Counted from the stretch's first letter, positions 1-8,565 are shown. The stretch: DNA of 64,000 bases from a virus (IMGVR_UViG_3300032286_001377:1-64000), one strand, 5' to 3'. Made by a program: numbers and translations. The notes: generated by a model from the sequence alone, not told the origin.

Positions 1-144
1 AGTGCCGGTAGGTCCAGTAGCACCGGCTGCACCAGCAGTGCCGGTAGGGCCAGTAGCACCGGCTGCACCAGCAGTGCCGGTAGGGCCAGTAGCACCGGCT
101 GCACCAGCAGTGCCGGTAGGGCCGGTAGCACCAGCTGAACCGAC
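1..144 (-). repeat. 36-bp tandem repeat encoding collagen-like triplets
   Basis: Units at 1-36, 37-72 and 73-108 are nearly identical (one base differs at position 12 of the unit). A fourth at 109-144 is degenerate. Each unit encodes four Gly-X-Y triplets on the minus strand. Such DNA repeats can expand or contract by slippage or recombination, changing stalk length without a frameshift. Confidence 0.9.
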
Positions 145-1809
145 AGGGCCGGTAGCACCGGCTGCACCAGAAGCGCCGGTAGGTCCGGTAGGACCAGCCG
201 CTCCGGTAGGTCCAGCAAGTGTAGAATTGACCCAAGCTGTACCATTCCAAACTAAAGTTTGATTAGGTAATATACTAAATATAGATACATCACTAATATC
301 ATCTAAAATTACAGACCCCATTGCTGTACTATGATCCAAAAGATCATGTCTAGCATCTGTAAGATATTGAGTATGGTCATCATCAGAAAGGCCTGTAAGA
401 GATCCGTGATCAGATACAGCAGTAGACGGTATCGAAGATGAAATAGAGTCTGCTCGTCTTATGTCAATAACAGAAACAAATTTAGATTTTGGAACATTAG
501 TATAAGTATTAGCTGTTTTAATAACTATTTTATAAAGAGGCCTGAACTCAAAAATAGGAAGCCCAGATAAATTCATTGAAGACCAATCAATACCTTCAGC
601 TGCACCTTGTGTATTGTATTGATCTTGTCCAAGGATACAAATAATCGGTTCGTTAAGATTATTTGTTGCTACGATCCATGAAATAGCAAACTTGTTATTA
701 CCAACATCAGGAGTTGTCCATGTGCCAGCTGTATCAAGGTTATATGTTATATGTGAAGTTCCAAACTTCATTGGATATTGTGTTGCCGTATCTTTTATCC
801 ACGCAGTACCAGAAAGGTAGAATACTGGAATATAAGCGCCACCCTGAAGCCTTTGTTGCCAAGTATTTACTACAGGAGTAGCAGAATGGGTTACGGATAT
901 TTTATAATCTTCATCATAAAATATCCCATTGGCAATGTCGATTTTTGCATCTGCATTTGATGAGCCAGTACCGATAATTGTATATCCGTTAGCCCCAAAA
1001 CCACTCGCAATAGCCGCACCGCGAGTCATATGTAGATACTCATGAGTTTGCCAGTCCATGGTCACACCATGGCGTTCATCTCCAAAGAAAAACATTTTTG
1101 CGGTGGGACTATACCAGTAGATGTAGCAAACTGGAACTTGATTGGCTAAATCAAAAAATGTTGTACCATAATTTAATACACCATTAACATCATAGTATAT
1201 GTAATATAAACCAGTAGTATTCGGTATTGTTACAGTTTCGGTTCCAGTCTTAATATACTGCAACCCTTTTGCCCAAAATTCATAATAACCAATAGTTGGC
1301 GCAATAGAAAATGTTCTATTAACTTCATTAAATGAAATATTACTTGTTCCATATGAAACGAAACCCATAGGTTCATTAGATGGAAGTGTTGTATTAACCC
1401 ACTCTGCACCATCGTATTTAAGAATTTGTCCAGCTACAGCACTAGATATAGAAACATCTATTGCATCATTTAATGCAAATGATGCCGATAAAAACTTTGT
1501 TCCATCAAACTTTAAAACGTGATCTATTACCGCACCAGTAGTATCAATTTCAATGCCATTTACAAATATACTATCAACATATACAGAACTAGGGAGACTT
1601 ACAGTGTAAGCTCCCGAAGTTTCTGTAACATTTATTTGATTTACTGTACCAGATATACTGGTTATAAGCTTAGAGCCGACAATACTTCCAGATGCATTCT
1701 TGTAGAAGAGTTTGCCATCACTATAATTTAATGCTAACTCACCAAATGCTAGAGAAGCAGGTGCAACCGCAGCTGTGCCAGAACGTTTTAACTGAATTAC
1801 ATTAGCCAT
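1..1809 (-). CDS. collagen-like phage tail/receptor fibre, 3' end cut off by window edge
   Basis: A reading frame without stops runs from an ATG at 1809 (preceded by GAGGTG at good spacing) to base 1, at least 603 codons. The N-terminus contains [20 protein letters not shown], a sequence type common at the start of phage tail fibres and tropism proteins. Near residue 500 is [11 protein letters not shown], another frequent fibre motif. The last 75 or so visible codons are Gly-X-Y triplets ([12 protein letters not shown]), a collagen-like triple-helix stalk. It is probably a trimeric host-recognition fibre exposed on the virion. The true C-terminus lies left of the window, so the receptor-binding tip is not seen. 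It is the first gene downstream of the small cysteine-rich proteins and the glycan island. The fibre call is firm from motifs; attachment point and receptor are unknown. Confidence 0.85.
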   Translation of the reverse strand, partial: MANVIQLKRSGTAAVAPASLAFGELALNYSDGKLFYKNASGSIVGSKLITSISGTVNQINVTETSGAYTVSLPSSVYVDSIFVNGIEIDTTGAVIDHVLKFDGTKFLSASFALNDAIDVSISSAVAGQILKYDGAEWVNTTLPSNEPMGFVSYGTSNISFNEVNRTFSIAPTIGYYEFWAKGLQYIKTGTETVTIPNTTGLYYIYYDVNGVLNYGTTFFDLANQVPVCYIYWYSPTAKMFFFGDERHGVTMDWQTHEYLHMTRGAAIASGFGANGYTIIGTGSSNADAKIDIANGIFYDEDYKISVTHSATPVVNTWQQRLQGGAYIPVFYLSGTAWIKDTATQYPMKFGTSHITYNLDTAGTWTTPDVGNNKFAISWIVATNNLNEPIICILGQDQYNTQGAAEGIDWSSMNLSGLPIFEFRPLYKIVIKTANTYTNVPKSKFVSVIDIRRADSISSSIPSTAVSDHGSLTGLSDDDHTQYLTDARHDLLDHSTAMGSVILDDISDVSIFSILPNQTLVWNGTAWVNSTLAGPTGAAGPTGPTGASGAAGATGPVGSAGATGPTGTAGAAGATGPTGTAGAAGATGPTGTAGAAGATGPTGT

Positions 1810-1833
1810 TTACACCTCAGCGCATAAGATATA

Positions 1834-2208
1834 TCACTTCTTAATAGTAATTAAATCTTCTGGAATAATCCAAAGCTTGCAGATGGCATTTGGTTCAATA
1901 GTACCTTTAACTATTTCGCATCCATTACCACCTAAGTAGAAGACGCAATTACCACAAATCAATCCTTCTTTAATAAAAGGATTAACTTTCGCAGGTGCAT
2001 AGTGTGCGCCATTAGCTTTAGATGTTTGATCAAACATTCCGAATTCTTCAACAACACTTTCATAGTAATCATAAAGCGATTGCTGACGAGGGATCAATTT
2101 ATCTTTAGGCTCAGGATTATCTGAACTATCATCCATTGTATCTTCATCAGAAGAATCTTCTGGTGACTGAGGATTGCTATACTCACTAAGCCAATAATTA
2201 TTCATCAT
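1834..2208 (-). CDS. four-cysteine protein, paralogue of its upstream neighbour
   Basis: 124 residues. The N-terminal half is acidic and Ser/Asp-rich (EDSSDEDTMDDSSDN). The C-terminal half holds CGNCVFYLGGNGC followed by twelve residues and CKLW, spacing C-x2-C-x8-C-x12-C. The same spacing and a similar surrounding sequence occur in the next gene upstream, so the two are duplicates. Comparable four-Cys modules occur in phage proteins described as high-potential iron-sulfur-like or as small metal-binding modules. Whether it binds zinc or Fe-S cannot be decided here. Its start overlaps the end of the upstream paralogue by 11 bases, implying translational coupling. Function unknown. Confidence 0.75.
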   Translation of the reverse strand: MMNNYWLSEYSNPQSPEDSSDEDTMDDSSDNPEPKDKLIPRQQSLYDYYESVVEEFGMFDQTSKANGAHYAPAKVNPFIKEGLICGNCVFYLGGNGCEIVKGTIEPNAICKLWIIPEDLITIKK

Positions 2209-2521
2209 CTGTCTTCTTTCTAACTATTCCATCAGGGATTGCAGCTAATCTACAATACCCATTAGGTTCGATAGTGGTAGCTACTATCTTGCAAACATTA
2301 TTCGATTCAAAGAAATAACAATTAGAACATTTAATACCAATTTCTAAGTTATCATTTTCCTCTGGAGAAACATAGCCAACCCATATCCCCTTGCCATCAC
2401 CATTAGCAAGTTTTCCATGACGAGAAACAATGCCTAGCATCGCATCAGCATACTCTTGTTCAGGTTGTGGTAGTTTATTTTCTAATGCTACCAGAAATTC
2501 TGCTAACCAATAATTATCCAT
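2198..2521 (-). CDS. four-cysteine protein, paralogue of its downstream neighbour
   Basis: 107 residues starting at an ATG with a strong GGAGG upstream. The N-terminus MDNYWLAEFL resembles the paralogue's MMNNYWLSEYS. The C-terminal part has CSNCYFF, VCKIV and IEPNGYCRLAAIP with the identical C-x2-C-x8-C-x12-C spacing. The middle differs, so the pair has diverged everywhere except the Cys module and the N-terminal tag. It likely binds a metal or an Fe-S cluster. Both lie between the sugar-enzyme island and the receptor fibre, which suggests a structural or assembly role, but no function can be assigned from sequence. Confidence 0.75.
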   Translation of the reverse strand: MDNYWLAEFLVALENKLPQPEQEYADAMLGIVSRHGKLANGDGKGIWVGYVSPEENDNLEIGIKCSNCYFFESNNVCKIVATTIEPNGYCRLAAIPDGIVRKKTDDE

Positions 2522-2569
2522 AAAATTCCTCCGGAATCCTTGACTTCTGCACCTGTGTTAGGGGCTGAC

Positions 2570-2599
2570 ATATTATCTTCAAATCAAAAAAGATAATAT
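2570..2599. other. 10-bp perfect inverted repeat in the 90-bp gap
   Basis: Arms ATATTATCTT at 2570-2579 and AAGATAATAT at 2590-2599 with a 10-base A-rich loop. It lies between the zinc-finger gene and the four-Cys pair. There is no following T-run on either strand and the stem is AT-only, so it is a poor terminator. An operator or an mRNA processing site is equally possible. Confidence 0.45.
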
Positions 2600-2611
2600 T
2601 ATAGTAATAAA

Positions 2612-2809
2612 TTACTTAATACATCTTCTTGAACAAAACATAATTCCTTTTTCTTCATACACAATTCCTTTAGAAAAGGTTCTGTCACAAGATGGGCAAG
2701 AAAAAGTTTTACCACCCATACCTACATACATAATTGCTTTTCCAAGAAGAACTTTTACCTTAATAGGATCTTCTTTAACTGCTGTCTTACTTTGCTTCGG
2801 CTTACCCAT
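2612..2809 (-). CDS. small zinc-finger-like protein
   Basis: 65 residues. A lysine-rich N-terminus is followed by SCPSCDRTF and, 17 residues on, FCSRRCIK: a CxxC...CxxxC arrangement like treble-clef or TRASH-type zinc fingers. The start overlaps the end of the GT17 gene by 8 bases, so it is the last member of the glycan operon in transcription order. Likely a nucleic-acid- or protein-binding metal site; the target is unknown. Confidence 0.65.
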   Translation of the reverse strand: MGKPKQSKTAVKEDPIKVKVLLGKAIMYVGMGGKTFSCPSCDRTFSKGIVYEEKGIMFCSRRCIK

Positions 2810-3554
2810 TTAAATCTCCAATCATCTGCTGAACGAATCGTGGATACGTTTCGTCAATATCATAATATTTTAAAGGAAAACGATCAAAAGGATCTATTCC
2901 ATTATTAATTCTATACAAAATGTTCTCTATTGATTTGTATTCGTCACTATTATATTCTGTATGCGAAAAAGATTCTATCTTTTTAATAATCATCTCTAAA
3001 CTAGAAAAATAAGAGAAGTGCCAGCCTGCTTTAGGGATACGATTTAGATTAGCTTCACGCAACTGCTGTGGAGTACGAAACTTCAAATCTTTAACACGAA
3101 CGGCAACTGGTCTAGCACCCTCGTTACAATGATCGGGAACCTTCCAATTAAAACACCAAAAATACTGTGAGTTATCTAACTGAACAGGCATATCATACTC
3201 ATGAAGAGTAGCAACAACTGAGGGATTTATTATCTCATCAACATCAGAAATAATAACAATATCATTTTCATCAACAGACTTAAAATAATCAGACAAGGCG
3301 TTACGTTGAAATGCTTCCCTATCCCATGCTGACTCAAGACTATCAGGAAAAGTTATCTGCAATCTTATAATCTTAGGATAAAATTCATGCACCCACTCGT
3401 CGCAGTCATCTAAATAAAAAGGTTTAGAAATTCCTGTAAAAGTTTTTGCTGCCTCAACAATAACAAAAAAATCTACAACATCATTCATTTCATTTAAACG
3501 TATCTTTAGAATTTCTTTCTCATCAAAATAAGTGAAACAATCATATATTTTCAT
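2802..3554 (-). CDS. GT17-family glycosyltransferase
   Basis: 250 residues. The opening MKIYDCFTYFDEKEIL and the FVIVEAAKTFTG segment are typical of the GT17 family, whose founding member is beta-1,4-mannosyl-glycoprotein N-acetylglucosaminyltransferase and whose bacterial and phage members are common. The DVDE at residues 104-107 (SDVDEI) is the nucleotide-sugar/metal motif. The later FNWKVPDHC and WHFSYF segments also fit the family. It would transfer a sugar from a nucleotide donor to an unidentified acceptor, possibly a virion protein or a surface glycan. The start overlaps the upstream gene by 14 bases. Family confidence is high; donor and acceptor unknown. Confidence 0.8.
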   Translation of the reverse strand: MKIYDCFTYFDEKEILKIRLNEMNDVVDFFVIVEAAKTFTGISKPFYLDDCDEWVHEFYPKIIRLQITFPDSLESAWDREAFQRNALSDYFKSVDENDIVIISDVDEIINPSVVATLHEYDMPVQLDNSQYFWCFNWKVPDHCNEGARPVAVRVKDLKFRTPQQLREANLNRIPKAGWHFSYFSSLEMIIKKIESFSHTEYNSDEYKSIENILYRINNGIDPFDRFPLKYYDIDETYPRFVQQMIGDLNG

Positions 3555-4035
3555 AAACTAAAACCTTTTCATTTCTAAACATACTATATCTTTTCACTTC
3601 TTTAATAAGATCATAACGAACCACATTAAAGTTTTCAACTTCTGAAGCCCAACTGCCTGGATTAACTATGAATCCAATCGAATTAGGTTTCATAACTTTT
3701 TTGATATTACCTACAATCTTTAAAGGATCACCAATATCTTCGACTTGGTAGTTAATAGATATAAATAGATCACAAAAATTTGCACCAAAGAAAGAATCAT
3801 TTTCCTTAATATACCAACTCTTTATCGCATCCGTTGGAGCATATTTTAATCCATCATATAAATGCTTAGGCTTCCAATTATTAGATTGGTTAGTGTGCAA
3901 CATATATGCACCAATAGAATGAGCGGGAGAATAAAGACACTCAAGTAACTCGGGACATTCTCCAAAAACAATTGTATTGTCTCTATTTGTAAATATATCT
4001 CTTATAATATGTGCTATAAAATTTACATCATACAT
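3541..4035 (-). CDS. methyltransferase-fold-like protein, probably degenerate
   Basis: 164 residues with a TAGTAGG ribosome site before the ATG. The C-terminal half (DLFISINYQVEDIGDPLKIV, then KKVMKPNSIGFIVNPGSWA) resembles the second half of class I SAM-dependent methyltransferases, where a strand and a 'kPgG'-like loop follow. The N-terminus (TIVFGECPELLECL) could be a modified SAM-binding strand, but the usual GxGxG is absent. It may be an inactive relative or a sugar-modifying enzyme of the island. Weak call; treat as hypothetical. Confidence 0.5.
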   Translation of the reverse strand: MYDVNFIAHIIRDIFTNRDNTIVFGECPELLECLYSPAHSIGAYMLHTNQSNNWKPKHLYDGLKYAPTDAIKSWYIKENDSFFGANFCDLFISINYQVEDIGDPLKIVGNIKKVMKPNSIGFIVNPGSWASEVENFNVVRYDLIKEVKRYSMFRNEKVLVYENI

Positions 4036-4054
4036 TAATTAAACCTACTACTTG

Positions 4055-4594
4055 TCAGACTAAAGGCTTTCTAGCATCGACTTTCAACCATCCCCATTCA
4101 CTTCCACGTTTGACATCTTCTACAATAAAGTTCATTGATTCAAAATCATCAACTAACATTCTGTGAGTTAATCCAACGAAGTGGAAATCAAAAGGATTCA
4201 ACTGCTCTGCAAAGAAGATCTGTTGCATTCGTCTATCTCCTTCAAGGCAATCCCAAGATAGAATCTGCTGACATGCAAGAAGGAAATCTGGCACTTCGAT
4301 ACGAATAAGTCCACCAGGCTTAACAATTCTACACCACTCCTTTAAAACACTTTGATACTCTTTCCATGGAAAGTGCTCCAAGCATTCCGAATTATAAACT
4401 ATATCTGCGTAGTTATCAGGTAAATCAATTTTTCTAGCATCACATACTACATCAACTGGAACATGTCTCTTATTCACATGATCGTACAGTGGAGTTGGAT
4501 CAATATCTATATGAGTCCAATCCTCACCCAAATATGTTCTAGTTCCTATTACTACTTTAATTCCTTCACCCTGAGGTATTGTTTCTAATCTCAT
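4055..4594 (-). CDS. SAM-dependent methyltransferase (Methyltransf_11 type)
   Basis: 179 residues with AGGAAAAATA before the ATG. It shows IVYNSECLEHFPW, then LKEWCRIVKPGGLIRIEVPD, the motif IV and post-motif signature of class I methyltransferases found in sugar and glycolipid clusters. The N-terminal HIDIDPTPLYDHV and VDVVCDARKIDLP supply the acidic loops expected near SAM. The classic glycine-rich loop is partly replaced (VVIGTRTYLG). It likely methylates a sugar or a small acceptor within the glycan island. Confidence 0.75.
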   Translation of the reverse strand: MRLETIPQGEGIKVVIGTRTYLGEDWTHIDIDPTPLYDHVNKRHVPVDVVCDARKIDLPDNYADIVYNSECLEHFPWKEYQSVLKEWCRIVKPGGLIRIEVPDFLLACQQILSWDCLEGDRRMQQIFFAEQLNPFDFHFVGLTHRMLVDDFESMNFIVEDVKRGSEWGWLKVDARKPLV

Positions 4595-4602
4595 TATTTT
4601 TC

Positions 4603-5343
4603 CTATAGATCATCTTGTAATTGTAAAATTTTTCGTAATCTTTTATTATTTCTTAACATAGGAGCCGCTGTTGCGTGATTGCCTTGCTCAGGAAATAAAG
4701 TTACATTTTTAATACCAGACATTCTTCCTGAATGAAAGATGTCAACGGGTTCATCTTTTCCATAATATATTTCTATATTTGTTTTATCTGAAACCTGAAT
4801 AGCAGCAAGATCTGTATATCGCATTTCATTTTGATTGCACCATTTTAATTTATATAAATTCCCGTGTGCAAAACATTCTATTCCTTTAAGGAGTAAGGTT
4901 TGAGGATTAACTGCGACAACTAAATCAGCCTCACACAGTGTACCATAAAGAATGGCAGCAAAACCGCCAGAAGATACACCAAAAAAAAATGTTTTCTTAT
5001 GTTGAACTTTTGAAAGCAACTGCTTTATGCCAACTATTGTTGATTGAACATCAGTAGATAAACCTCTAACACCATTAAAATACCAAACATTACTTTGATC
5101 ACGAAGAAATATCGTACTAATGTTTTCTTTTTCCAGAGTTGAAACAAGTGCATATTTTGATTCGCCATCTAAATGTATTCCCATTCCACCAAAAGAAACT
5201 ATTACAGTATCTGTTCCTTTATCATCAATAATGTAATGTGGTATTTCTTGCTCAATGTTTTTACGAAAAGCCCAATCTTCAATTGGAAGATGTTCATTAA
5301 TGTCTCCAGAATATAACACTGGTTCAACTTTTCGTAATTCCAT
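4603..5343 (-). CDS. alpha/beta hydrolase
   Basis: 246 residues. The nucleophile elbow is GVSSG at 122-126 with Ser124. A candidate acid is Asp197 or Asp201 in YYGKDEPVD, and the candidate catalytic His is His223 in EQGNHATAAP, giving a full Ser-Asp-His triad in the right order. An early FGGMGIH may form the oxyanion hole. There is no signal peptide, so it is probably cytoplasmic. Placed among glycosyltransferases and methyltransferases, it could act as a sugar O-acyl esterase or acyltransferase. The substrate cannot be read from sequence. Confidence 0.7.
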   Translation of the reverse strand: MELRKVEPVLYSGDINEHLPIEDWAFRKNIEQEIPHYIIDDKGTDTVIVSFGGMGIHLDGESKYALVSTLEKENISTIFLRDQSNVWYFNGVRGLSTDVQSTIVGIKQLLSKVQHKKTFFFGVSSGGFAAILYGTLCEADLVVAVNPQTLLLKGIECFAHGNLYKLKWCNQNEMRYTDLAAIQVSDKTNIEIYYGKDEPVDIFHSGRMSGIKNVTLFPEQGNHATAAPMLRNNKRLRKILQLQDDL

Positions 5344-5358
5344 TTAGATCACTCTTTC

Positions 5359-5904
5359 TTAAGTTCTTAATGGCCACTTCGGCATATCAGTGAGCAGTAT
5401 GTTCTTAAGAGGCGGATTAGAACTATCCCTACTAGAGAGGACTGGGGCATCAAAACCCCAGTCCGCACCAATATGTTCATCGTCCCACGCTACACCAAGC
5501 TCATCTGCTTGATTATAGTAATTATCAACTAAATAAGTTAATATCACATCAGTCAAGGCAGAAAAACCGTGTGCAACACCGGGAGGAATATATACTCCAA
5601 TATTATTAGAAATATCTAAAGTCAAAGACGCATCGTAAGTCGGAGATCCTATTCTCATATCATAAAGATTAACTCTAGCTACACCCACTGGAACAAACCA
5701 GTAATCAGATTGATGTAAATGATAATGAAATCCAGCTAAAGAACCCTTTGATTTTCTTGAACAATTCATTTGAATTACTTCTCTAGCTCCTGGAATCCAT
5801 TCTCTACGATAAGACTCCATAAAAGAACCTCTATCATCACCGAAAGATGAAGGCTCAACTAAGAAACAATTCTCTATGTTAGTAGAGGAAACTTTTGCTC
5901 CCAT
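5359..5904 (-). CDS. dTDP-4-dehydrorhamnose 3,5-epimerase-like cupin (RmlC family)
   Basis: 181 residues, the normal length for RmlC. It starts FLVEPSSFGDDRGSFMESYR, matching the family opening. SLAGFHYHLHQSDYW occupies the place of the 'RGlHyq' strand with the catalytic His, followed by VGVARVNLYDMRIGSPTYD ('DlR.gSpTy'). ILTYLVDNYY supplies the late Tyr, and the C-terminal HIGADWG fits 'IaWp'. It would epimerise a 4-keto-6-deoxy sugar nucleotide. RmlA and RmlB are not in the window and would have to come from the host. The start codon overlaps the stop of the next gene in the operon by one base (TAATG). Confidence 0.82.
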   Translation of the reverse strand: MGAKVSSTNIENCFLVEPSSFGDDRGSFMESYRREWIPGAREVIQMNCSRKSKGSLAGFHYHLHQSDYWFVPVGVARVNLYDMRIGSPTYDASLTLDISNNIGVYIPPGVAHGFSALTDVILTYLVDNYYNQADELGVAWDDEHIGADWGFDAPVLSSRDSSNPPLKNILLTDMPKWPLRT

Positions 5905-6764
5905 TAAATGATTCGTCCTCTATACAAATGTTGCCAACGAGGAACTTTAATTAAATCAACTTCTCTACCTAATGCAGGGATAAAAATTGTTTCAGGATTA
6001 TCGTTAATTCCCTTAAGCTCTGGTTGTAACTGATACCACTCTTCCATGTAAATGGCTGACCAGTCTTCAAATCTTGTTACATTAGGACTATGATAAGTTA
6101 TTGAAGGTCCAACAAAATACTTGTTCCACTTGTTAACCCAGTTAACAACGCCTTGATTAATTCTTTCCTGCGATGCAGGATCGCGGCTACTTGTAGAATC
6201 ATGATGAACAACTACAGATGTATCTGCAACTATTCTCCATCCACCAAGTCTAATTCTAGTCTGGAAATCAACTTCCTCTTGATGACCTAAAGTAGTATCA
6301 AATCCACCAATTTCCTTATATCTTTGACGGTTTAAAATCCAACAAAAACCAACACCCCATAATATTTCTAGGTATCTAGGTCTTTCAATTGGATATGCCC
6401 CACCATTAGGAAATGCCATAGCTACTTCATGGTTAGATTCTAGATATGATGCCAATCTGGTGTCCCATCCATGGGTTGCAACATACGCATCATTATCTAA
6501 ATAGCCAACATTATTTGTTTCTGCCCATTCTAAAATTGTATTTACTGCACCAACGTATCCTAGATTTGTATCAAGGAACTTTGGAATAATTCTAGGATCT
6601 TCATTAGCATGACGATTGATAACGTCTTTAACTCCTGGATCAGTTGAGTTATTATCAACTACTAGAAAACGCCAATCAGATGTAGAATTAGCACGCATCT
6701 GAGTAAGCATTCTATCCAACTTAAGTGGATTATTATAACTTGCTGTACCCATATCTATTCTCAT
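5904..6764 (-). CDS. GT2-family glycosyltransferase
   Basis: 286 residues, GT-A fold. VVDNNSTD at 35-42 is the nucleotide-binding strand and DND at 90-92 (GYLDNDAYV) is the metal-binding DxD. The acceptor-side GFDTTLGHQEEVDFQTRIRLGGW matches the GT2 'E..D...R....G' segment. A long C-terminal extension follows (YHSPNVTRFEDWS). The ATGA overlap with the upstream methyltransferase indicates coupled translation. It probably adds a sugar to a phage-made glycan or a virion protein. No membrane segment is seen. Confidence 0.85.
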   Translation of the reverse strand: MRIDMGTASYNNPLKLDRMLTQMRANSTSDWRFLVVDNNSTDPGVKDVINRHANEDPRIIPKFLDTNLGYVGAVNTILEWAETNNVGYLDNDAYVATHGWDTRLASYLESNHEVAMAFPNGGAYPIERPRYLEILWGVGFCWILNRQRYKEIGGFDTTLGHQEEVDFQTRIRLGGWRIVADTSVVVHHDSTSSRDPASQERINQGVVNWVNKWNKYFVGPSITYHSPNVTRFEDWSAIYMEEWYQLQPELKGINDNPETIFIPALGREVDLIKVPRWQHLYRGRII

Positions 6765-7498
6765 GGCTTAATCCACCATCCACTAGCCGGATCCTGAATA
6801 AATCCAACACTAGTTAAAAGAGGAGCCCATTCTGTCTGGTACTTATTATTCTCAGGAAGATGCATCGGGATAGAGTTACCGTGCTCAATGTCGCCAATGC
6901 CAAATGCATTCTGCGCAATAAAAGCACCATTTGGCTTTAAGCACTTGAAGACAGCCTTAACCCACTCATCTACATTAACAAGATGCTCAAAGAAATCAAG
7001 AGCAACAACTCCATCAAACTTCTTAGAACCCAAAGAAGGCTTCCAATTATCAGTAAATAAAGTTTTAATACCTAACTCTGGACGCAAAGAGAATCTATAC
7101 CCGGCAAAACCAGCAGTCTTGCCATCTTTCAAATCATGATAAGTGGCATTAAGTCCTTCTTCTGCCATTCTAATTGATAGAGTACCAATCCCATCTCCTA
7201 AAGATAAAACATTTAATCTATCCGTACCTTTAAACCCAAGTGTAATTCCTTCGCACATTCCTAGATAATTAAATCCTTCAGTAAGGTGATAGGCAGAAAG
7301 TTCCCAAATGTAAGCATCAGTGTTTCTGTACCAGTTAAGTAAAGAGTCTGGATTCGAAATGTCTGTATTATTAGATTGGAAATCCTGGGCAACTAGTGCA
7401 TGATTGTGATGAAATCCATCCAGCAATCTGCTTTTTGCTTCATTAAAACTTACGCCTAAATATGCCGAAATATTCTCGGCCATTGTATCAATATTCAT
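6761..7498 (-). CDS. SAM-dependent methyltransferase
   Basis: 245 residues from the ATG at 7498. A TTG seven codons earlier is possible, but the ATG has GGAG in front of it. Motif I is VLSLGDGIGTLSIRMAEEG and motif II follows at ATYHDLKDG. FDGVVALDFFEHL is the motif IV region and KCLKPNGAFIAQN the post-motif. An N-terminal helical region of about 90 residues precedes the SAM domain. Overlapping both neighbours, it sits between the RmlD-like and GT2 genes, so a sugar methyltransferase is likely; the acceptor is unknown. Confidence 0.8.
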   Translation of the reverse strand: MNIDTMAENISAYLGVSFNEAKSRLLDGFHHNHALVAQDFQSNNTDISNPDSLLNWYRNTDAYIWELSAYHLTEGFNYLGMCEGITLGFKGTDRLNVLSLGDGIGTLSIRMAEEGLNATYHDLKDGKTAGFAGYRFSLRPELGIKTLFTDNWKPSLGSKKFDGVVALDFFEHLVNVDEWVKAVFKCLKPNGAFIAQNAFGIGDIEHGNSIPMHLPENNKYQTEWAPLLTSVGFIQDPASGWWIKP

Positions 7499-8369
7499 TT
7501 TTAATTTTACTCCATTCAATGTACGAATTAATTAATCCATCCTCATAAGAGGATTTATGTATAGCTGTATAATAATCCCAAGTGGTATCGTAAGGTCTTC
7601 TAGCTATGCCGGTAAAGTATTCATGAGAAACAGGTTGAATATTGACATTCAAAGACCCATATGAATAATACTTTGCATCAGCGGCTATTGAAAACCTAGA
7701 GCATCTAACTGGATTTCCTAAATGATTTATTTTAGATTTACTATTAGAACGCTCTCTCACTCGATCCCATAATATACTAGCACATTCTCCTGCAAAAATG
7801 GGCGAAAAGAATCTATCATTTACTTGAAGTTGATTATTCTTTTCAAAGATATCTTCTAAAGGATTCTTTCTACCAATTTCTTGAAAAGGTCTCACACCTA
7901 ATACAAAGGTAAGTCTATTTATTTCTGAATTTTCGATATCAAGTGCAATCAGCTCTGCACTTTTTTTATGTTTTCCATATTCAGTTATTGGATGAGGGGT
8001 ATCAAAAGGTTTGTATCTAGGATTATTGCCACTAAATACTCCTTGCGAACTGCATTGAATTAAATAGCTATCGTTTAAATCAACCCACCCAGCAAGATGA
8101 TTAACAAAATTGACATTAACATTCTCAAATAATTCAGGATTAGCTTCGACTATATCAACCCTATTTTCCCCAGCAAGATTGACAATAGCATCAGGTTTAA
8201 AATGATCAAGAAAATCTTTTGGATTATCAAAATCAACATCAAACCCAGTCCAACTACCAAAACTTTTTTTTCTAGTAAAAATAGGCTCAGCCCATTCTGG
8301 TGTAGATATTAACATGTGCTGACCAATAATTCCGCCAGCACCAAAGATAACAACTTTAATCTTACGCAT
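7488..8369 (-). CDS. NAD(P)-dependent sugar-nucleotide reductase (RmlD-like short-chain dehydrogenase)
   Basis: 293 residues from the ATG at 8369 (AAGGA, 7-base spacing). VVIFGAGGIIGQHML is the Rossmann GxxGxxG. PDAIVNLAGENRVD and ENVNVNFVNHLAGW match the extended SDR/RmlD pattern. IQCSSQGVFSG and YGKHK supply the catalytic Ser/Thr and YxxxK. It likely reduces the 4-keto sugar delivered by the RmlC-like protein, giving a rhamnose-like dTDP sugar. A longer open frame to 8498 exists, but its extra 43 codons lie across the tRNA-Ser gene and translate conserved tRNA sequence (SNPTLSA, SNPILSA), so it is not the true start. Confidence 0.8.
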   Translation of the reverse strand: MRKIKVVIFGAGGIIGQHMLISTPEWAEPIFTRKKSFGSWTGFDVDFDNPKDFLDHFKPDAIVNLAGENRVDIVEANPELFENVNVNFVNHLAGWVDLNDSYLIQCSSQGVFSGNNPRYKPFDTPHPITEYGKHKKSAELIALDIENSEINRLTFVLGVRPFQEIGRKNPLEDIFEKNNQLQVNDRFFSPIFAGECASILWDRVRERSNSKSKINHLGNPVRCSRFSIAADAKYYSYGSLNVNIQPVSHEYFTGIARRPYDTTWDYYTAIHKSSYEDGLINSYIEWSKIKNEY

Positions 8370-8386
8370 AAACCATCCTTTCTTAG

Positions 8387-8471
8387 CGGAAAGAATGGGA
8401 TTCGAACCCATGGAAGCTTTCACTTCACACGCTTTCCAGGCGTGCCGATTCGGCCACTCTCGCATCTTTCC
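8387..8471 (-). tRNA. tRNA-Ser(GGA)
   Basis: The acceptor stem GGAAAGA (5' end at 8471) pairs perfectly with TCTTTCC before discriminator G. The anticodon arm is CACGC-CTGGAAA-GCGTG with anticodon GGA, reading UCC/UCU. The variable arm is long, as expected for serine. The T-arm is ATGGG-TTCGAAT-CCCAT. No CCA is encoded. It lies two bases downstream of the other tRNA-Ser, and the reductase gene starts 18 bases after it, so the three probably share a transcript. Confidence 0.95.
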
Positions 8472-8473
8472 AG

Positions 8474-8565
8474 CGGAGAGAGTGGGATTTGAACCCACGG
8501 ATGATCTATTAAACCATCGACATCTTAGCAGGATGTTCCATTAAACCTAGCTCTGGCATCTCTCC
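8474..8565 (-). tRNA. tRNA-Ser(GCT)
   Basis: The acceptor GGAGAGA pairs with TCTCTCC over seven perfect base pairs. The anticodon arm is ACATC-CTGCTAA-GATGT with anticodon GCT, reading AGC/AGU. There is a long serine-type variable arm, and the T-arm is GTGGG-TTCAAAT-CCCAC. No encoded CCA. With tRNA-Ser(GGA) it covers two serine codon boxes; the phage structural proteins in this window are very rich in serine, so supplying serine tRNAs is plausible. Confidence 0.95.

Noticed and set aside
1-144. CRISPR array, because of 36-bp direct repeats
   Set aside because: Units are directly adjacent without spacers and encode Gly-X-Y triplets.
2-262. Plus-strand proline/alanine/valine repeat reading frame
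   Set aside because: It is the exact complement of the minus-strand collagen-like region; no ribosome site, and the minus frame is open across 1809 bases with fibre motifs.
7488-8498. 336-residue version of the RmlD-like protein
   Set aside because: The first 43 codons read through tRNA-Ser(GGA); a good ribosome site and ATG exist at 8369.
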